64,000 bases of DNA from CAYXZO01 sp964469505. Its GTDB lineage: Bacteria > Fidelibacterota > UBA8477 > JABMPR01. Under the pieces are notes generated by a model. The model was not told the origin of the DNA and did not search any database. It saw only the letters and a list, made by a program, of their open reading frames with translations. The stretch lies in the NCBI GenBank assembly GCA_964469505.1, contig CAYXZO010000003.1, positions 1-64,000 of the forward strand. Reading direction: 5' to 3'. Of this stretch, positions 8,085 to 16,577 are shown in pieces; positions within the stretch are counted from its first letter, which is position 1; each line of letters begins with the position of its first letter. The translations under genes were made by a program, and so were the position numbers.

Positions 8085-9422
8085 TTAACTGGCAGCTGCA
8101 GTGGCAGTCGGAATGAGCTCTCCAAAAAGAGAAACCCCCGCAGCGCCAGTTATTTTAACCCAACGGAACTGACCTGGTTGGGCATCTTCAGCCGCAAAAA
8201 TTACCAGTTTATTATTGCGGGTTCGCCCCTGCAATTGTTCTTCCGATTTCCGGGAGGCCTTTTCCACCAGCACCTCTACGGTGCGTCCAACCCATTGCAG
8301 GTTACGCTCGAGAGTGTGTTTTTTCTGCAATTGAATTAGTCGTTCCAGGCGTTCCTGCTTCACTTCTTCCGGTACCTGATCGGGGAAACGCGCCGCTTTG
8401 GTTCCCGGCCGCGGTGAATATTTGAAAGTAAAGGCCGAATCGAATTTGACCTGTTCCATAATATCCAGCGTTTCCTCGAAATCAGCCTCAGTCTCACCGG
8501 GGAACCCGACAATCAGATCGGTAGACAGGGCCAGATCTGGGATACGTTCCCGCATTTCCAGAGCTAATTCCAGATAGTGCTCCCGAGTATAAGTGCGATT
8601 CATACGCTCCAGGACGCGATTGCTGCCGGCTTGCAAAGGGAAATGAATATGGTTGCACAACTTCGGTTCCCGGGCGTGTAGTTCAATTAATTCTCGGGAG
8701 AAATCCTGGGGGTGAGGTGATGTATAACGAATACGTTTCAAGCCATCGATTTGAGCCACTAATTCCAGCAGCCCTTTGAAGTCGGTACCGTCGTATCGAT
8801 AAGAATTCACATTCTGGCCTAGGAGAGTGATTTCCTGGAATCCCTCCGCCAAGGCGTTTTCGATTTCAGCAATAATACTTTGAGGAGCCCGGCTTCTTTC
8901 TCGCCCACGGACATAGGGCACAATACAGAAAGTACAGAATTTGTCGCAGCCCCGCATGATGGAAATCCAGGCGGAGACACCTTCCCGTCTGGCCGGGAAC
9001 ATTCCTTCGTACACTTCCATGCGGCTCAGGCGGGTATCCAAAACGGGAGCGTCGGGGCGATGCTCTTTATGTTCCAGCAACTGGGGTAACCGCCGGTAGG
9101 CATCCGGTCCCAGAACGAAATCAACGTAGGGCTTGGAAGCCAATAACTGATTCTTCAGGGTTTGGGCCATGCATCCCAATACTCCCAGAACCTTGCGCGG
9201 GTCTTTTTCTTTGTGGCGCTGTAAAACACCTAAACGGGCGTAGATCTTCTCATGGGCGTGTTCACGCACCGAACAGGTATTCAGGAAGATGACATCCGCC
9301 TCCTCGGGTGAGGTAGCCCGCTCATAAGCGGATTTTTCCAGAATACCGGCCACCAGCTCAGAATCGTACACGTTCATCTGGCAGCCGTAAGTTTCGATGT
9401 AATATTTCTTTTTTGTTCTCAC
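8085..9422 (-). CDS. miaB: tRNA-2-methylthio-N6-isopentenyladenosine-37 synthase
   Basis: 445 residues. The N-terminal UPF0004 domain carries cluster cysteines at about 14, 50 and 84 (YGCQMN, LNTCSVRE, GCMAQ), and the radical SAM motif is C159-x3-C163-x2-C166 (CDKFCTFC), followed by IVPYVRGRERSR. A TRAM domain ends the protein (VEVLVEKAS to LFGELI). The two Fe-S clusters and TRAM domain define a methylthiotransferase; the NVNSYRYDGTDF block and overall length favour MiaB over RimO or MtaB. It adds the methylthio group to i6A37 in tRNAs that read codons starting with U. Confidence 0.95.
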   Translation of the reverse strand: MRTKKKYYIETYGCQMNVYDSELVAGILEKSAYERATSPEEADVIFLNTCSVREHAHEKIYARLGVLQRHKEKDPRKVLGVLGCMAQTLKNQLLASKPYVDFVLGPDAYRRLPQLLEHKEHRPDAPVLDTRLSRMEVYEGMFPARREGVSAWISIMRGCDKFCTFCIVPYVRGRERSRAPQSIIAEIENALAEGFQEITLLGQNVNSYRYDGTDFKGLLELVAQIDGLKRIRYTSPHPQDFSRELIELHAREPKLCNHIHFPLQAGSNRVLERMNRTYTREHYLELALEMRERIPDLALSTDLIVGFPGETEADFEETLDIMEQVKFDSAFTFKYSPRPGTKAARFPDQVPEEVKQERLERLIQLQKKHTLERNLQWVGRTVEVLVEKASRKSEEQLQGRTRNNKLVIFAAEDAQPGQFRWVKITGAAGVSLFGELIPTATAAAS

Positions 9423-9550
9423 TTCCGCTCCTGCTTTACTGCCTTCACAGGCCGCAGAATATATCGGCAGCCCTATCTCACTCCAAGAATAAGATAACTT
9501 CCTCCCGAGTGGTCAGTCGGGTAATTAAAACCGGCAATGCGGCGGTTAAG

Positions 9551-10477
9551 CTATAACTCTAAGCGATTGGTGTAGAAATAGTTGCGCGGATTAACCGGAA
9601 TATTGTTAACCCGCACTTCATAGTGGAGATGGGGCCCCGTGGATCGGCCGGTATTCCCCGAATAGGCTATAAGTTGCCCCCGTTTCACCCGATCACCTAT
9701 TTTCACCACGTACTGACTCAAATGGGCGTAGAGAGTCTTATAACCATAGCTATGGTTAATGACGATGGTCTTGCCATAACCGGTACGTCCGTTTTCCACC
9801 ACCACCACTCCATCAGCAGTGGCATATACGGGTGTGCCGGTCAAAACGGCGAAATCCTGTCCATAATGGAAGCGTGGTTCACCGGTGAAAGGATCAGGCC
9901 GCATTCCGAAGCCGGAAACCAAGAAACCCGTTCTTACCGGCGGAATGGATGGTAGACGGCGGAGACGATCCACATCCTTGTTAAGTTTGGAATAAATCTG
10001 TTCGTAACTAATTCGCTGTAGGTTCAGGGAACGGCTCAGGGTCTGAAGTTCGATATTGAGATTTTCCAGTAAATCGTCGCCGTGGGGTACGATTTCTTTG
10101 AAATTCTCATTGACTTTTTCGAGGCTACCTCCTACCCCCAGGGAGCGAACCGATTCATCCAGTTCCGGTAAAGCAGCATAGCTGCGCAAGGCATCATCCC
10201 GTAAGGACAGTTGTTGGACCTGTTGTTCCGCCTCCTGCAGGCGGCTCTTCAAATCCTCCATTAATTTCACCAGCTGCCGGTTCTCCCTTTTCAGGGCCTG
10301 AACCCGGGCCCTATAAGCGAAATTGTCAATTTTTATTAACGCTATGGCAATCAGAATTGCCGAAAGCAGGGAAAACAACAGCCAGGGGGGCATTCTGAAA
10401 TTCAGGCCACCCTTTTCCTTTACCTCAAGGGTGTCCAGATTAACGTAAAAGGCCTTATCGGTGGCTCTACTTCTCAT
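9551..10477 (-). CDS. M23 (LytM) family peptidase with transmembrane anchor and coiled coil
   Basis: 308 residues. A short cytoplasmic segment is followed by one transmembrane helix (about 31-46), a long coiled coil (about 52-95, e.g. KLMEDLKSRLQEAEQQVQQL) and a C-terminal M23 domain. The domain keeps the zinc-site motifs FHYGQDFAV (HxxxD) and GPHLHYEV (HxH), with the intervening YAHLSQYV. Such anchored proteins cut peptidoglycan cross-links or activate amidases, as EnvC and NlpD do. A good sigma70-type promoter lies about 57 nt upstream. GGAGG directly abuts the ATG, so initiation spacing is odd; no better start is visible. Confidence 0.9.
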   Translation of the reverse strand: MRSRATDKAFYVNLDTLEVKEKGGLNFRMPPWLLFSLLSAILIAIALIKIDNFAYRARVQALKRENRQLVKLMEDLKSRLQEAEQQVQQLSLRDDALRSYAALPELDESVRSLGVGGSLEKVNENFKEIVPHGDDLLENLNIELQTLSRSLNLQRISYEQIYSKLNKDVDRLRRLPSIPPVRTGFLVSGFGMRPDPFTGEPRFHYGQDFAVLTGTPVYATADGVVVVENGRTGYGKTIVINHSYGYKTLYAHLSQYVVKIGDRVKRGQLIAYSGNTGRSTGPHLHYEVRVNNIPVNPRNYFYTNRLEL

Positions 10478-10533
10478 CCTCCAACTGGCCTTAAACCTAT
10501 TATCTCCTCAATTCCTCTCGTCTGGTTGGAAGT

Positions 10534-10562
10534 AGTATAGAGCCCCAAGCTTAATCAAGCAA
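10534..10562 (-). promoter_or_regulatory. Sigma70-type promoter for the M23 peptidase gene
   Basis: On the minus strand TTGCTT (10562-10557), a 17-nt spacer, then TATACT (10539-10534). The predicted start is near 10527, giving a leader of about 50 nt before the ATG at 10477. Confidence 0.6.
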
Positions 10563-10590
10563 GTTATAATCCACCCCTCCCGGGGGAAGA

Positions 10591-10980
10591 TCAGTCGTTA
10601 TTATCCGTTTCCTGGGGTTCGGAGGGTTCGGCGGGGGCGGTGCCTTCCTCCGCGGCTAAAATGGTCTCCAACGCCTTTTCTTTTTCCTGGATCTCATTAC
10701 CCAGGCGCTGTAACTCTTCGATTTTTTCTTTGAATTTTTTGGTTCGCAGAAAACCACTCAGTTTGCCTGCAAGAGCTTGCTGGTAAACCTCCGTTCCCAG
10801 GTCGGTGAACAGTTTAGCTTGGGCCCGCTTCAACTGGACCATCTCCAGCCGATATTTGCCGGTCCGCGTAAGTTCTTCGGCCTTATTGGAGGCGATTTTA
10901 CCGAACTCTTCGGCCTTTTCCACCGCCAGAGTGCTGAAATCACGGAGGCTTTTCTTTACATCTTCCCACAAATTTGTCAT
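10591..10980 (-). CDS. Small helical coiled-coil protein of unknown function
   Basis: 129 residues, no signal peptide and no membrane helix. It is almost wholly alpha-helical and charged, with heptad-like stretches (VEKAEEFGKIASNKAEEL; KFKEKIEELQRLGNEIQEKEKALE), and ends in a Glu/Pro/Asp-rich acidic tail. The first half resembles amphipathic phasin-like or YtxH-like helices only in general character. It lies 58 nt downstream of gatB and may be read from the same transcript. I do not recognise a family. Confidence 0.6.
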   Translation of the reverse strand: MTNLWEDVKKSLRDFSTLAVEKAEEFGKIASNKAEELTRTGKYRLEMVQLKRAQAKLFTDLGTEVYQQALAGKLSGFLRTKKFKEKIEELQRLGNEIQEKEKALETILAAEEGTAPAEPSEPQETDNND

Positions 10981-11038
10981 AACCAGCTCCTGTCTCTCTT
11001 GCTCACGAAATAAAATATAATCACGGAGCAGCCGATAG

Positions 11039-12469
11039 CTATGCCTCTTTTAACCGATTAAGTAGCATCTCCCTAACCTGCTGCGGATTGGCGCGTCCTT
11101 TAGAGCGTTTCATTACCTGTCCCATGAAGAAACCCAATAATCGCTCTTCACCATCCCGGTAACGCTGCACCTCTGCGGGATGGTCGGCTAGTACTCCTTG
11201 CACCAGTTCATCAATGGCTTCCCGGCTGTCCACCTGGGCCAGGCCCGATTTTTCAATCAGCTCCTGAACCGGGACCTTAGACTCCAGCATTTGCTCGAAA
11301 ATCTGGCGGGCAGCTTGGTGATTCAGCTTACCAGCCTGTTCGGCCTTGATCAATTCTCCTAAGCGCTCGGGTGTGATGGGGAATTCAGAAAGGGGTAAAT
11401 CCCGCTCCTTTTGAATTCGCAATACCTCGGAAGCAACCCAGGCGGCAGCTTTACGGGGGGGAACCTGAGTGGCGGCTACTTTTTCAAAATAATCGGCTAT
11501 TTCCAGACTGCCGGTAAGGATGCGGATCATCTCATCGTTCAATGCATACTGCTCTTGAAAACGCTGCTCCTTTTCCCAAGGCAGTTCCGGCAATTCATTC
11601 TGGATGTCAGTAATAAACTTTTCTTCCAGCGCTAGGGGCAACAAGTCCGGCTCCGGGAAATAGCGGTAATCATGGGCAGCCTCTTTACGCCGCATAATCT
11701 CAGCAGTGCCCTTGGCGTCATTCCAAAGCAACGTAACCTGCTCAATCCGTCCGCCCTGTTTCAGTACTTCAATCTGCCGCTTTATTTCATAGGCCAGTGC
11801 CTGCTCCACTGCTTTGAAAGAATTCATGTTCTTGACTTCCGTCTTAACTCCCAAGGTATCCTGTCCCACCGGCCTGACCGATACGTTAGCATCCACTCGC
11901 AGTGAGCCTTCTTCCATATTACAATCGGAAACCGCAGTGTACTCCAAAACCTGTTTCAAACGAGCCAAATAAGCCCGAGCTTCAGCTGGAGAGCGAATAT
12001 CGGGGCGACTTACAATTTCAATCAAACCTACCCCGCAACGATTAAAATCCACCCCGGTGCCAGCTCCGTAACCATGCAGGGATTTCCCTGCGTCTTCTTC
12101 GATGTGCACCCTGATGATACCCACTTCCCGGTCTTCACCATTAACTTTGAATCTTAATCGCCCATTGGTTGCCAAAGGCTCATCGTACTGGGAAATCTGG
12201 TAGCCCTTGGGGAGATCGGGATAGAAATAGTTCTTACGCGCCATTCGGCTGTTATGATGAATGGTACACCCTAGAGCCAAACCCGCTTTCACCGCCAGAT
12301 GTATCACTTCCCGGTTCAGAACCGGTAAACTACCCGGTAGCCCCAAGCAGATGGGACAAACCTGGGTGTTGGGTTCGGCTCCATATTCCGTGCTACAACC
12401 GCAAAAAATCTTGCTGACGGTGCTCAACTGAGCATGGACTTCCAATCCTATTACGCTTTCATACTCCAT
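11039..12469 (-). CDS. gatB: Aspartyl/glutamyl-tRNA amidotransferase subunit B
   Basis: 476 residues. The start is the ATG at 12469, with AGAGG 5 nt upstream; a GTG two codons earlier is less well placed. Conserved blocks include YESVIGLEVHAQL, CGCSTEYGAEPNTQVCPICLGLPG (zinc cysteines), RKNYFYPDLPKGYQISQYD and DANVSVRP, with the C-terminal YqeY-like tRNA-binding domain ending in MKRSKGRANPQQV. With GatA and GatC (not here) it converts Glu-tRNA(Gln) or Asp-tRNA(Asn) to the amidated form. It follows serA by 51 nt. Confidence 0.97.
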   Translation of the reverse strand: MEYESVIGLEVHAQLSTVSKIFCGCSTEYGAEPNTQVCPICLGLPGSLPVLNREVIHLAVKAGLALGCTIHHNSRMARKNYFYPDLPKGYQISQYDEPLATNGRLRFKVNGEDREVGIIRVHIEEDAGKSLHGYGAGTGVDFNRCGVGLIEIVSRPDIRSPAEARAYLARLKQVLEYTAVSDCNMEEGSLRVDANVSVRPVGQDTLGVKTEVKNMNSFKAVEQALAYEIKRQIEVLKQGGRIEQVTLLWNDAKGTAEIMRRKEAAHDYRYFPEPDLLPLALEEKFITDIQNELPELPWEKEQRFQEQYALNDEMIRILTGSLEIADYFEKVAATQVPPRKAAAWVASEVLRIQKERDLPLSEFPITPERLGELIKAEQAGKLNHQAARQIFEQMLESKVPVQELIEKSGLAQVDSREAIDELVQGVLADHPAEVQRYRDGEERLLGFFMGQVMKRSKGRANPQQVREMLLNRLKEA

Positions 12470-12520
12470 AAACACCTCTCACCATAAGCAGAAAATCAGT
12501 CTGGGGAACGATTCTGCATC

Positions 12521-14092
12521 TCAATCCAGCGGAACCACAACGGTTTCAAATACTTCGGGGATTTCCGCCAGACGCTTAATTACTTCCGCTGATGGTCGTT
12601 CGTCACAGCGGATAACTCCCAAAGCTACGTTCTGAGCTCTATTCCGACTTAAAGTATAAGCTGCGATATTTACCCCCGCCTGTCCTAGAACGGTGCCCAC
12701 TGCCCCAATTACGCCCGGTTTATCCTCATTCTCCAGAAAAATCAACGTGCCTGCTAGTTTCATCTCCACGGCGTAATCGTCAACCATCTTGAGGTGAAAT
12801 TCGCCATTCTCCCCCACTACACCACTTAGACGTCGGTACTTGCCATCAGCTGCCTGGCCTTCCAGTCTCAATTCTGGAGAAGAATTTCCTGGCTTCAATG
12901 CCAGAGTGCATAAACCATACTCCGCGGCTAATGCGGAGGCATTCACCAGATTTACCGGAATTTCCCGTCGCGGAGCCAGGAACCCCTGCAGGGCTGAGGC
13001 CATTAAATAATCCAGATCCCCCTGGGCGACCTGGGCATATAGTTTCAATTCCTGGCAGGGCCCTGGTAGCAAAAGGTGCATTATGCGTCCCAAAATGCCG
13101 GCCAGGTGGGCTTGAGGTCGAAGCAGTCGCATATCACTGGAGGCGGTAATGGGTAGATTGACAGCGTTGAGGGGCTGCTCTTCAAGCAAGTAATCCCGGA
13201 TCTGAACACAAATCTGGCGGGCGACTCGTTCACCGGCCTCTCGTGTGGAAGCTCCAAGGTGCGGTGTGAAAAGCACATTGGTTACTTTGAGTAACGGATA
13301 ATCGGCTGGTGGAGGTTCTTGTTCAAAACTGTCAGCGGCATATCCGGCTAGCCGCTCTTCCTGCAGAGCTTCGGCACAAGCTGTCTCGTCCACCAGACCA
13401 CCCCGAGCACAATTGATCAGATAGGCAGTGGATTTCATAAGCCGTAACTCGGCAGCGCCGATTAAATGCCTTGTTTCCGGAGTCAGGGGGGTATGCAAGG
13501 TCACGATGTCCGCCCGCTGGAGCAGTTCTTCCAACCCGGTAAAGGCTACCTGGCGTAAAGGAAAGCCCCGGGGGTCAAGGTAAGGATCGAAACCCAGCAG
13601 ACGCATTTCCAGCCCCAGAGCGCGCTGAGCCACCGCCCGACCGATACGTCCCAGGCCGATTATTCCCAGGGTTTTGCCCGCCAATTCTTCCCCCTTCAAA
13701 CGGTGGCGGTCCCAGGAGCCCCGTATCACCTGGGCGTGTCCCTGGTGCACTTTACGAATCAAACCAAAAATCAGAGCCAGGGTATGCTCGGCTGCGGCAA
13801 TGGTATTGCCATCCGGAGCATTCATGACCAGGATTCCCCGTCGGGTTGCAGCAGCCACATCGATGTTATCCACCCCTACCCCCGCCCGGCCAATCACCTT
13901 TAGGCGGGGGGCCAGAGCCATATATTCATCGGTAACTCGACTTCCACTCCGGACGATCCAGGCTGAGACTTCAGGCAGAATCTTCATCCAGCGGTCACTT
14001 TCCGAGAAAGGAATCTGCTCTACTTCCAGGCCCGCCGCTTCCAGCAGACGGGGCCCGGCCGCCGCCAAAGGATCAGTGATGAGCACTTTCAT
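12521..14092 (-). CDS. serA: D-3-phosphoglycerate dehydrogenase (with ACT domain)
   Basis: 523 residues, the long form. The substrate/NAD domains come first: GLGRIGRAV is the dinucleotide fold, NCARGGLVDE holds the catalytic Arg, and HLGAST holds the His. These are followed by an intervening domain and a C-terminal ACT domain (LENEDKPGVIGAVGTVLGQAGVNI). It catalyses the first step of serine synthesis, oxidising 3-phosphoglycerate to 3-phosphohydroxypyruvate; the ACT domain usually gives feedback inhibition by serine. It overlaps the aminotransferase gene by 20 nt. Confidence 0.96.
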   Translation of the reverse strand: MKVLITDPLAAAGPRLLEAAGLEVEQIPFSESDRWMKILPEVSAWIVRSGSRVTDEYMALAPRLKVIGRAGVGVDNIDVAAATRRGILVMNAPDGNTIAAAEHTLALIFGLIRKVHQGHAQVIRGSWDRHRLKGEELAGKTLGIIGLGRIGRAVAQRALGLEMRLLGFDPYLDPRGFPLRQVAFTGLEELLQRADIVTLHTPLTPETRHLIGAAELRLMKSTAYLINCARGGLVDETACAEALQEERLAGYAADSFEQEPPPADYPLLKVTNVLFTPHLGASTREAGERVARQICVQIRDYLLEEQPLNAVNLPITASSDMRLLRPQAHLAGILGRIMHLLLPGPCQELKLYAQVAQGDLDYLMASALQGFLAPRREIPVNLVNASALAAEYGLCTLALKPGNSSPELRLEGQAADGKYRRLSGVVGENGEFHLKMVDDYAVEMKLAGTLIFLENEDKPGVIGAVGTVLGQAGVNIAAYTLSRNRAQNVALGVIRCDERPSAEVIKRLAEIPEVFETVVVPLD

Positions 14093-15170
14093 GGCTCAGT
14101 TCCTCAATTATCTCATCTAACACAGCCGTAACTTCTTGCATATCCTCGAGGGTCAAATCTCCCATATGGGCCAAACGGAAGGTCCTACCTTTCAGGGGAC
14201 CGTACCCTCCGGATACTTGAAATCCTCGCCGGTCAGCGCTGGTCACCAGTGCCCCGTAATCCAGGTCCATTTTATTGGCAAAACAAGTGAGTGTATCGGA
14301 GGCATAAGCGGGATCGGGGAACAAACCGAAGCGTTTTACCCCCCAGTTGCGAACAAAATCGGCCATTTCCCGGTGGCGGGCGAATCGCTCCGTCTTCCCT
14401 TCCGCTCGCATTTGCTGCAATTGTACCCGTAAGGCAAAGATATGGGGTAGTGAAGGAGTTACCAGGGTCTGATTTTTATCCGCGGCGCGCACAAGGCGAG
14501 GGAAATCGAAGTAATAGCCCCGCTGGGATTGGGGTACCTGTTCCGCCCGGCGCAAAGCCCGTTCATTCAGAGCCAGGATCGCGAACCCCGGTGGAAGGGC
14601 CCAGGCTTTTTGAACACTGGCAAAAACCACATCAACACCCCAGGCGTCCATTTCCAATGGTAAACCGGCCATGGCACTTACAGCATCCACTACCAGCAAG
14701 ACCTCAGGGAATTTGCGAACAACAGCAGCTATTTCCTGCAAGGGGTTAGTGAGTCCGGTGGAAGTCTCGTTGTACACCACGGTAACCACATCGTATTCAT
14801 CTTGAGCGAGGGCCTGCTCCACTTCTTCGGGCTGGTTAGCCCGGCCCCAGGGAACCTCAAGAGTGGTTTGGGGCAGACCGCAGGCGGCGGTAATGTCTGC
14901 CTGGCGCTGAGAAAAAGCGCCACACACCAAGTTGAGCACTTTCTTACGACATAAGTTGCGCACCGCTGCTTCCATCAGGCCAGTGGCGCTGGAGGTGGAC
15001 AGGATTACCCAGCTGCTGGTAGCTAGGAGCCAGCGTACTCCATCCACAACTTCCTGATGCAACCGGCGGAACTCAGAACTGCGATGTCCTACGGGATAGG
15101 TGCCACAGGCCTGTAGAATCTCGGGCCGCACATGGGTTGGTCCGGGAATGAACAGCTTTTTACCGCTCAA
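14073..15170 (-). CDS. Class V aminotransferase, probable phosphoserine aminotransferase
   Basis: 365 residues of a fold-type I, class V PLP enzyme. SATGLMEAAVRNL lies in the cofactor-phosphate region, VVDAVSAMAGLP holds the Asp that contacts the pyridine nitrogen, and the PLP-binding Lys is K188 in FASVQKAW. Sequence type is that of serine-pyruvate/alanine-glyoxylate aminotransferases, not classical SerC. It overlaps serA and sits behind a DUF1015 gene, so by context it transaminates 3-phosphohydroxypyruvate to phosphoserine, as the SerC-like enzymes of this subfamily do. A glyoxylate- or pyruvate-using role remains possible. Confidence 0.85.
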   Translation of the reverse strand: MSGKKLFIPGPTHVRPEILQACGTYPVGHRSSEFRRLHQEVVDGVRWLLATSSWVILSTSSATGLMEAAVRNLCRKKVLNLVCGAFSQRQADITAACGLPQTTLEVPWGRANQPEEVEQALAQDEYDVVTVVYNETSTGLTNPLQEIAAVVRKFPEVLLVVDAVSAMAGLPLEMDAWGVDVVFASVQKAWALPPGFAILALNERALRRAEQVPQSQRGYYFDFPRLVRAADKNQTLVTPSLPHIFALRVQLQQMRAEGKTERFARHREMADFVRNWGVKRFGLFPDPAYASDTLTCFANKMDLDYGALVTSADRRGFQVSGGYGPLKGRTFRLAHMGDLTLEDMQEVTAVLDEIIEELSHESAHH

Positions 15171-16450
15171 TCTTCCAGTGCCCGCAATACGAAACCAGTG
15201 GGTAGCTTAGGATAATAGTAAGTCGATTTGGGAGGTAAGCGCGATCCACCTCCGGCAATTTCGTATATCAACCGAGGATCAGGATAATTGAGGATCCAGC
15301 CCAGTACGTCACCCTGGCGAATCGCTTTCCAGAAGCTATCCAGGTCGTGGTGGTAGCCCAGACGGAGAGCCCTTTCCCGATCATTATCTTTAAAACCCAG
15401 AATATCCTGGAAAATGAACTTGTCTAGAATAACCGTGTCCAGGCGAGCCAGCCGCGGATCAGGAAGGGTAAGCTCCAACTCCCGCAGGGCAGCTGGTTTG
15501 ACTTCCAGGCGGTAAATGGTGTCGTTTCCGTCCGCCATGAAAAAGATACGCGAATCGTGCCCCAGAGAGATTTCGTCAGCTGAAACCCGGGTCACATCAA
15601 AGCTGTGGTACAAGCGATCCATCAGTTGCCGCGAAGAAAAGCCGGGAAAGGGCTTTAAGGTGCGATGGGTGGGGTAAATCACCAGCCCCGGATCGGAGCT
15701 GGACACGAAATAGCCCATCACATAGTTGGCATCCAATTCTTCCAAACCGGTTTCACTGCGACGCTGCAGCATGTACTGTCTTAAAGTCTCGTACCGGTGG
15801 TGCCCATCGGCAATGAACAATGGCTTATCAGCCATCATTTCCTGGATCGTCTCCAAAATCTCACTATCCTGAATTACGTAGCACACGTTATCCACACCGG
15901 AAGTTTCATCCTGCCCCTCAAGTTTGAGAATTGCTTTGGGCACTCCCTCATCAAGAACCTGGGTCATCTGGTTCTCGGGGTCTTCGAAGGTGAAAAAGAT
16001 CTGGCTGAAATTGGCCCGGGTAGTGGTTACCAAGCGCAGACGATCCAGAATCGGCCCGGACAGGGTGTGTTCATGGGCGCGAACAGTATCAGGGCCGTAA
16101 TCGGCAATATTAACCAAAGCGATGAAGCCCCGGCGGAGGTGTTTTTCTCCATCAGGACCGGTGAAAAACTGATGCAGGTAAAACACCGCCGGCTCTGTCA
16201 ACCGGGTCAGAATCTCCTTTGCCTGCCATTCGTTAAACAAACGGGCCGCTTCCTGGTAAAAGGAATCCTCAAAGTAGTCCCCGTGGCGCTGTTCCCCCAG
16301 AATCAGCCTGACGATGTTGTAAGGTGAACGTTCTTTTAAAAAACGCTTCTCCGCATCGGAAATGATGTCATAAGGAGGAGCAATTACATCTGTAAGATTA
16401 GGGAATCGCTCCGGATTATAAATAATCCCGCAAAAGGGGTAAATATTCAT
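15167..16450 (-). CDS. DUF1015 family protein of the serine operon
   Basis: 427 residues, soluble. The N-terminus (DVIAPPYDIISDAEKR, SPYNIVRLILGE) and the centre (LFIADGHHRYETLRQY, NYVMGYFVSSSDPGL) match the DUF1015 family. The D-G-H-H-R motif at 215-219 looks like the G-x-H-R signature of ParB/sulfiredoxin-fold enzymes, the fold of archaeal serine kinase SerK. It is first in a tight operon with an aminotransferase (4-nt overlap) and serA. No phosphoserine phosphatase (SerB) is present in the cluster, so a phosphoserine-related reaction is a reasonable inference, not shown. GAGGG lies 7 nt before the ATG. Confidence 0.85.
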   Translation of the reverse strand: MNIYPFCGIIYNPERFPNLTDVIAPPYDIISDAEKRFLKERSPYNIVRLILGEQRHGDYFEDSFYQEAARLFNEWQAKEILTRLTEPAVFYLHQFFTGPDGEKHLRRGFIALVNIADYGPDTVRAHEHTLSGPILDRLRLVTTTRANFSQIFFTFEDPENQMTQVLDEGVPKAILKLEGQDETSGVDNVCYVIQDSEILETIQEMMADKPLFIADGHHRYETLRQYMLQRRSETGLEELDANYVMGYFVSSSDPGLVIYPTHRTLKPFPGFSSRQLMDRLYHSFDVTRVSADEISLGHDSRIFFMADGNDTIYRLEVKPAALRELELTLPDPRLARLDTVILDKFIFQDILGFKDNDRERALRLGYHHDLDSFWKAIRQGDVLGWILNYPDPRLIYEIAGGGSRLPPKSTYYYPKLPTGFVLRALED

Positions 16451-16577
16451 GCCGCCCTCGCTTGGTTTTGTTGCTCTGACATGGGAGTGGAATTTAGAAC
16501 CAAACCGGCCCCTTACAAGGTCATGTTTATAAATCGAGTCTGGGAAGCATTTATCATTTTTCCGGTAAACAGGAGAA

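Noticed and set aside
9504..9521. Hairpin CCCGA/TCGGG downstream of the miaB start region
   Set aside because: No T run follows on either strand, so it is not a convincing terminator.
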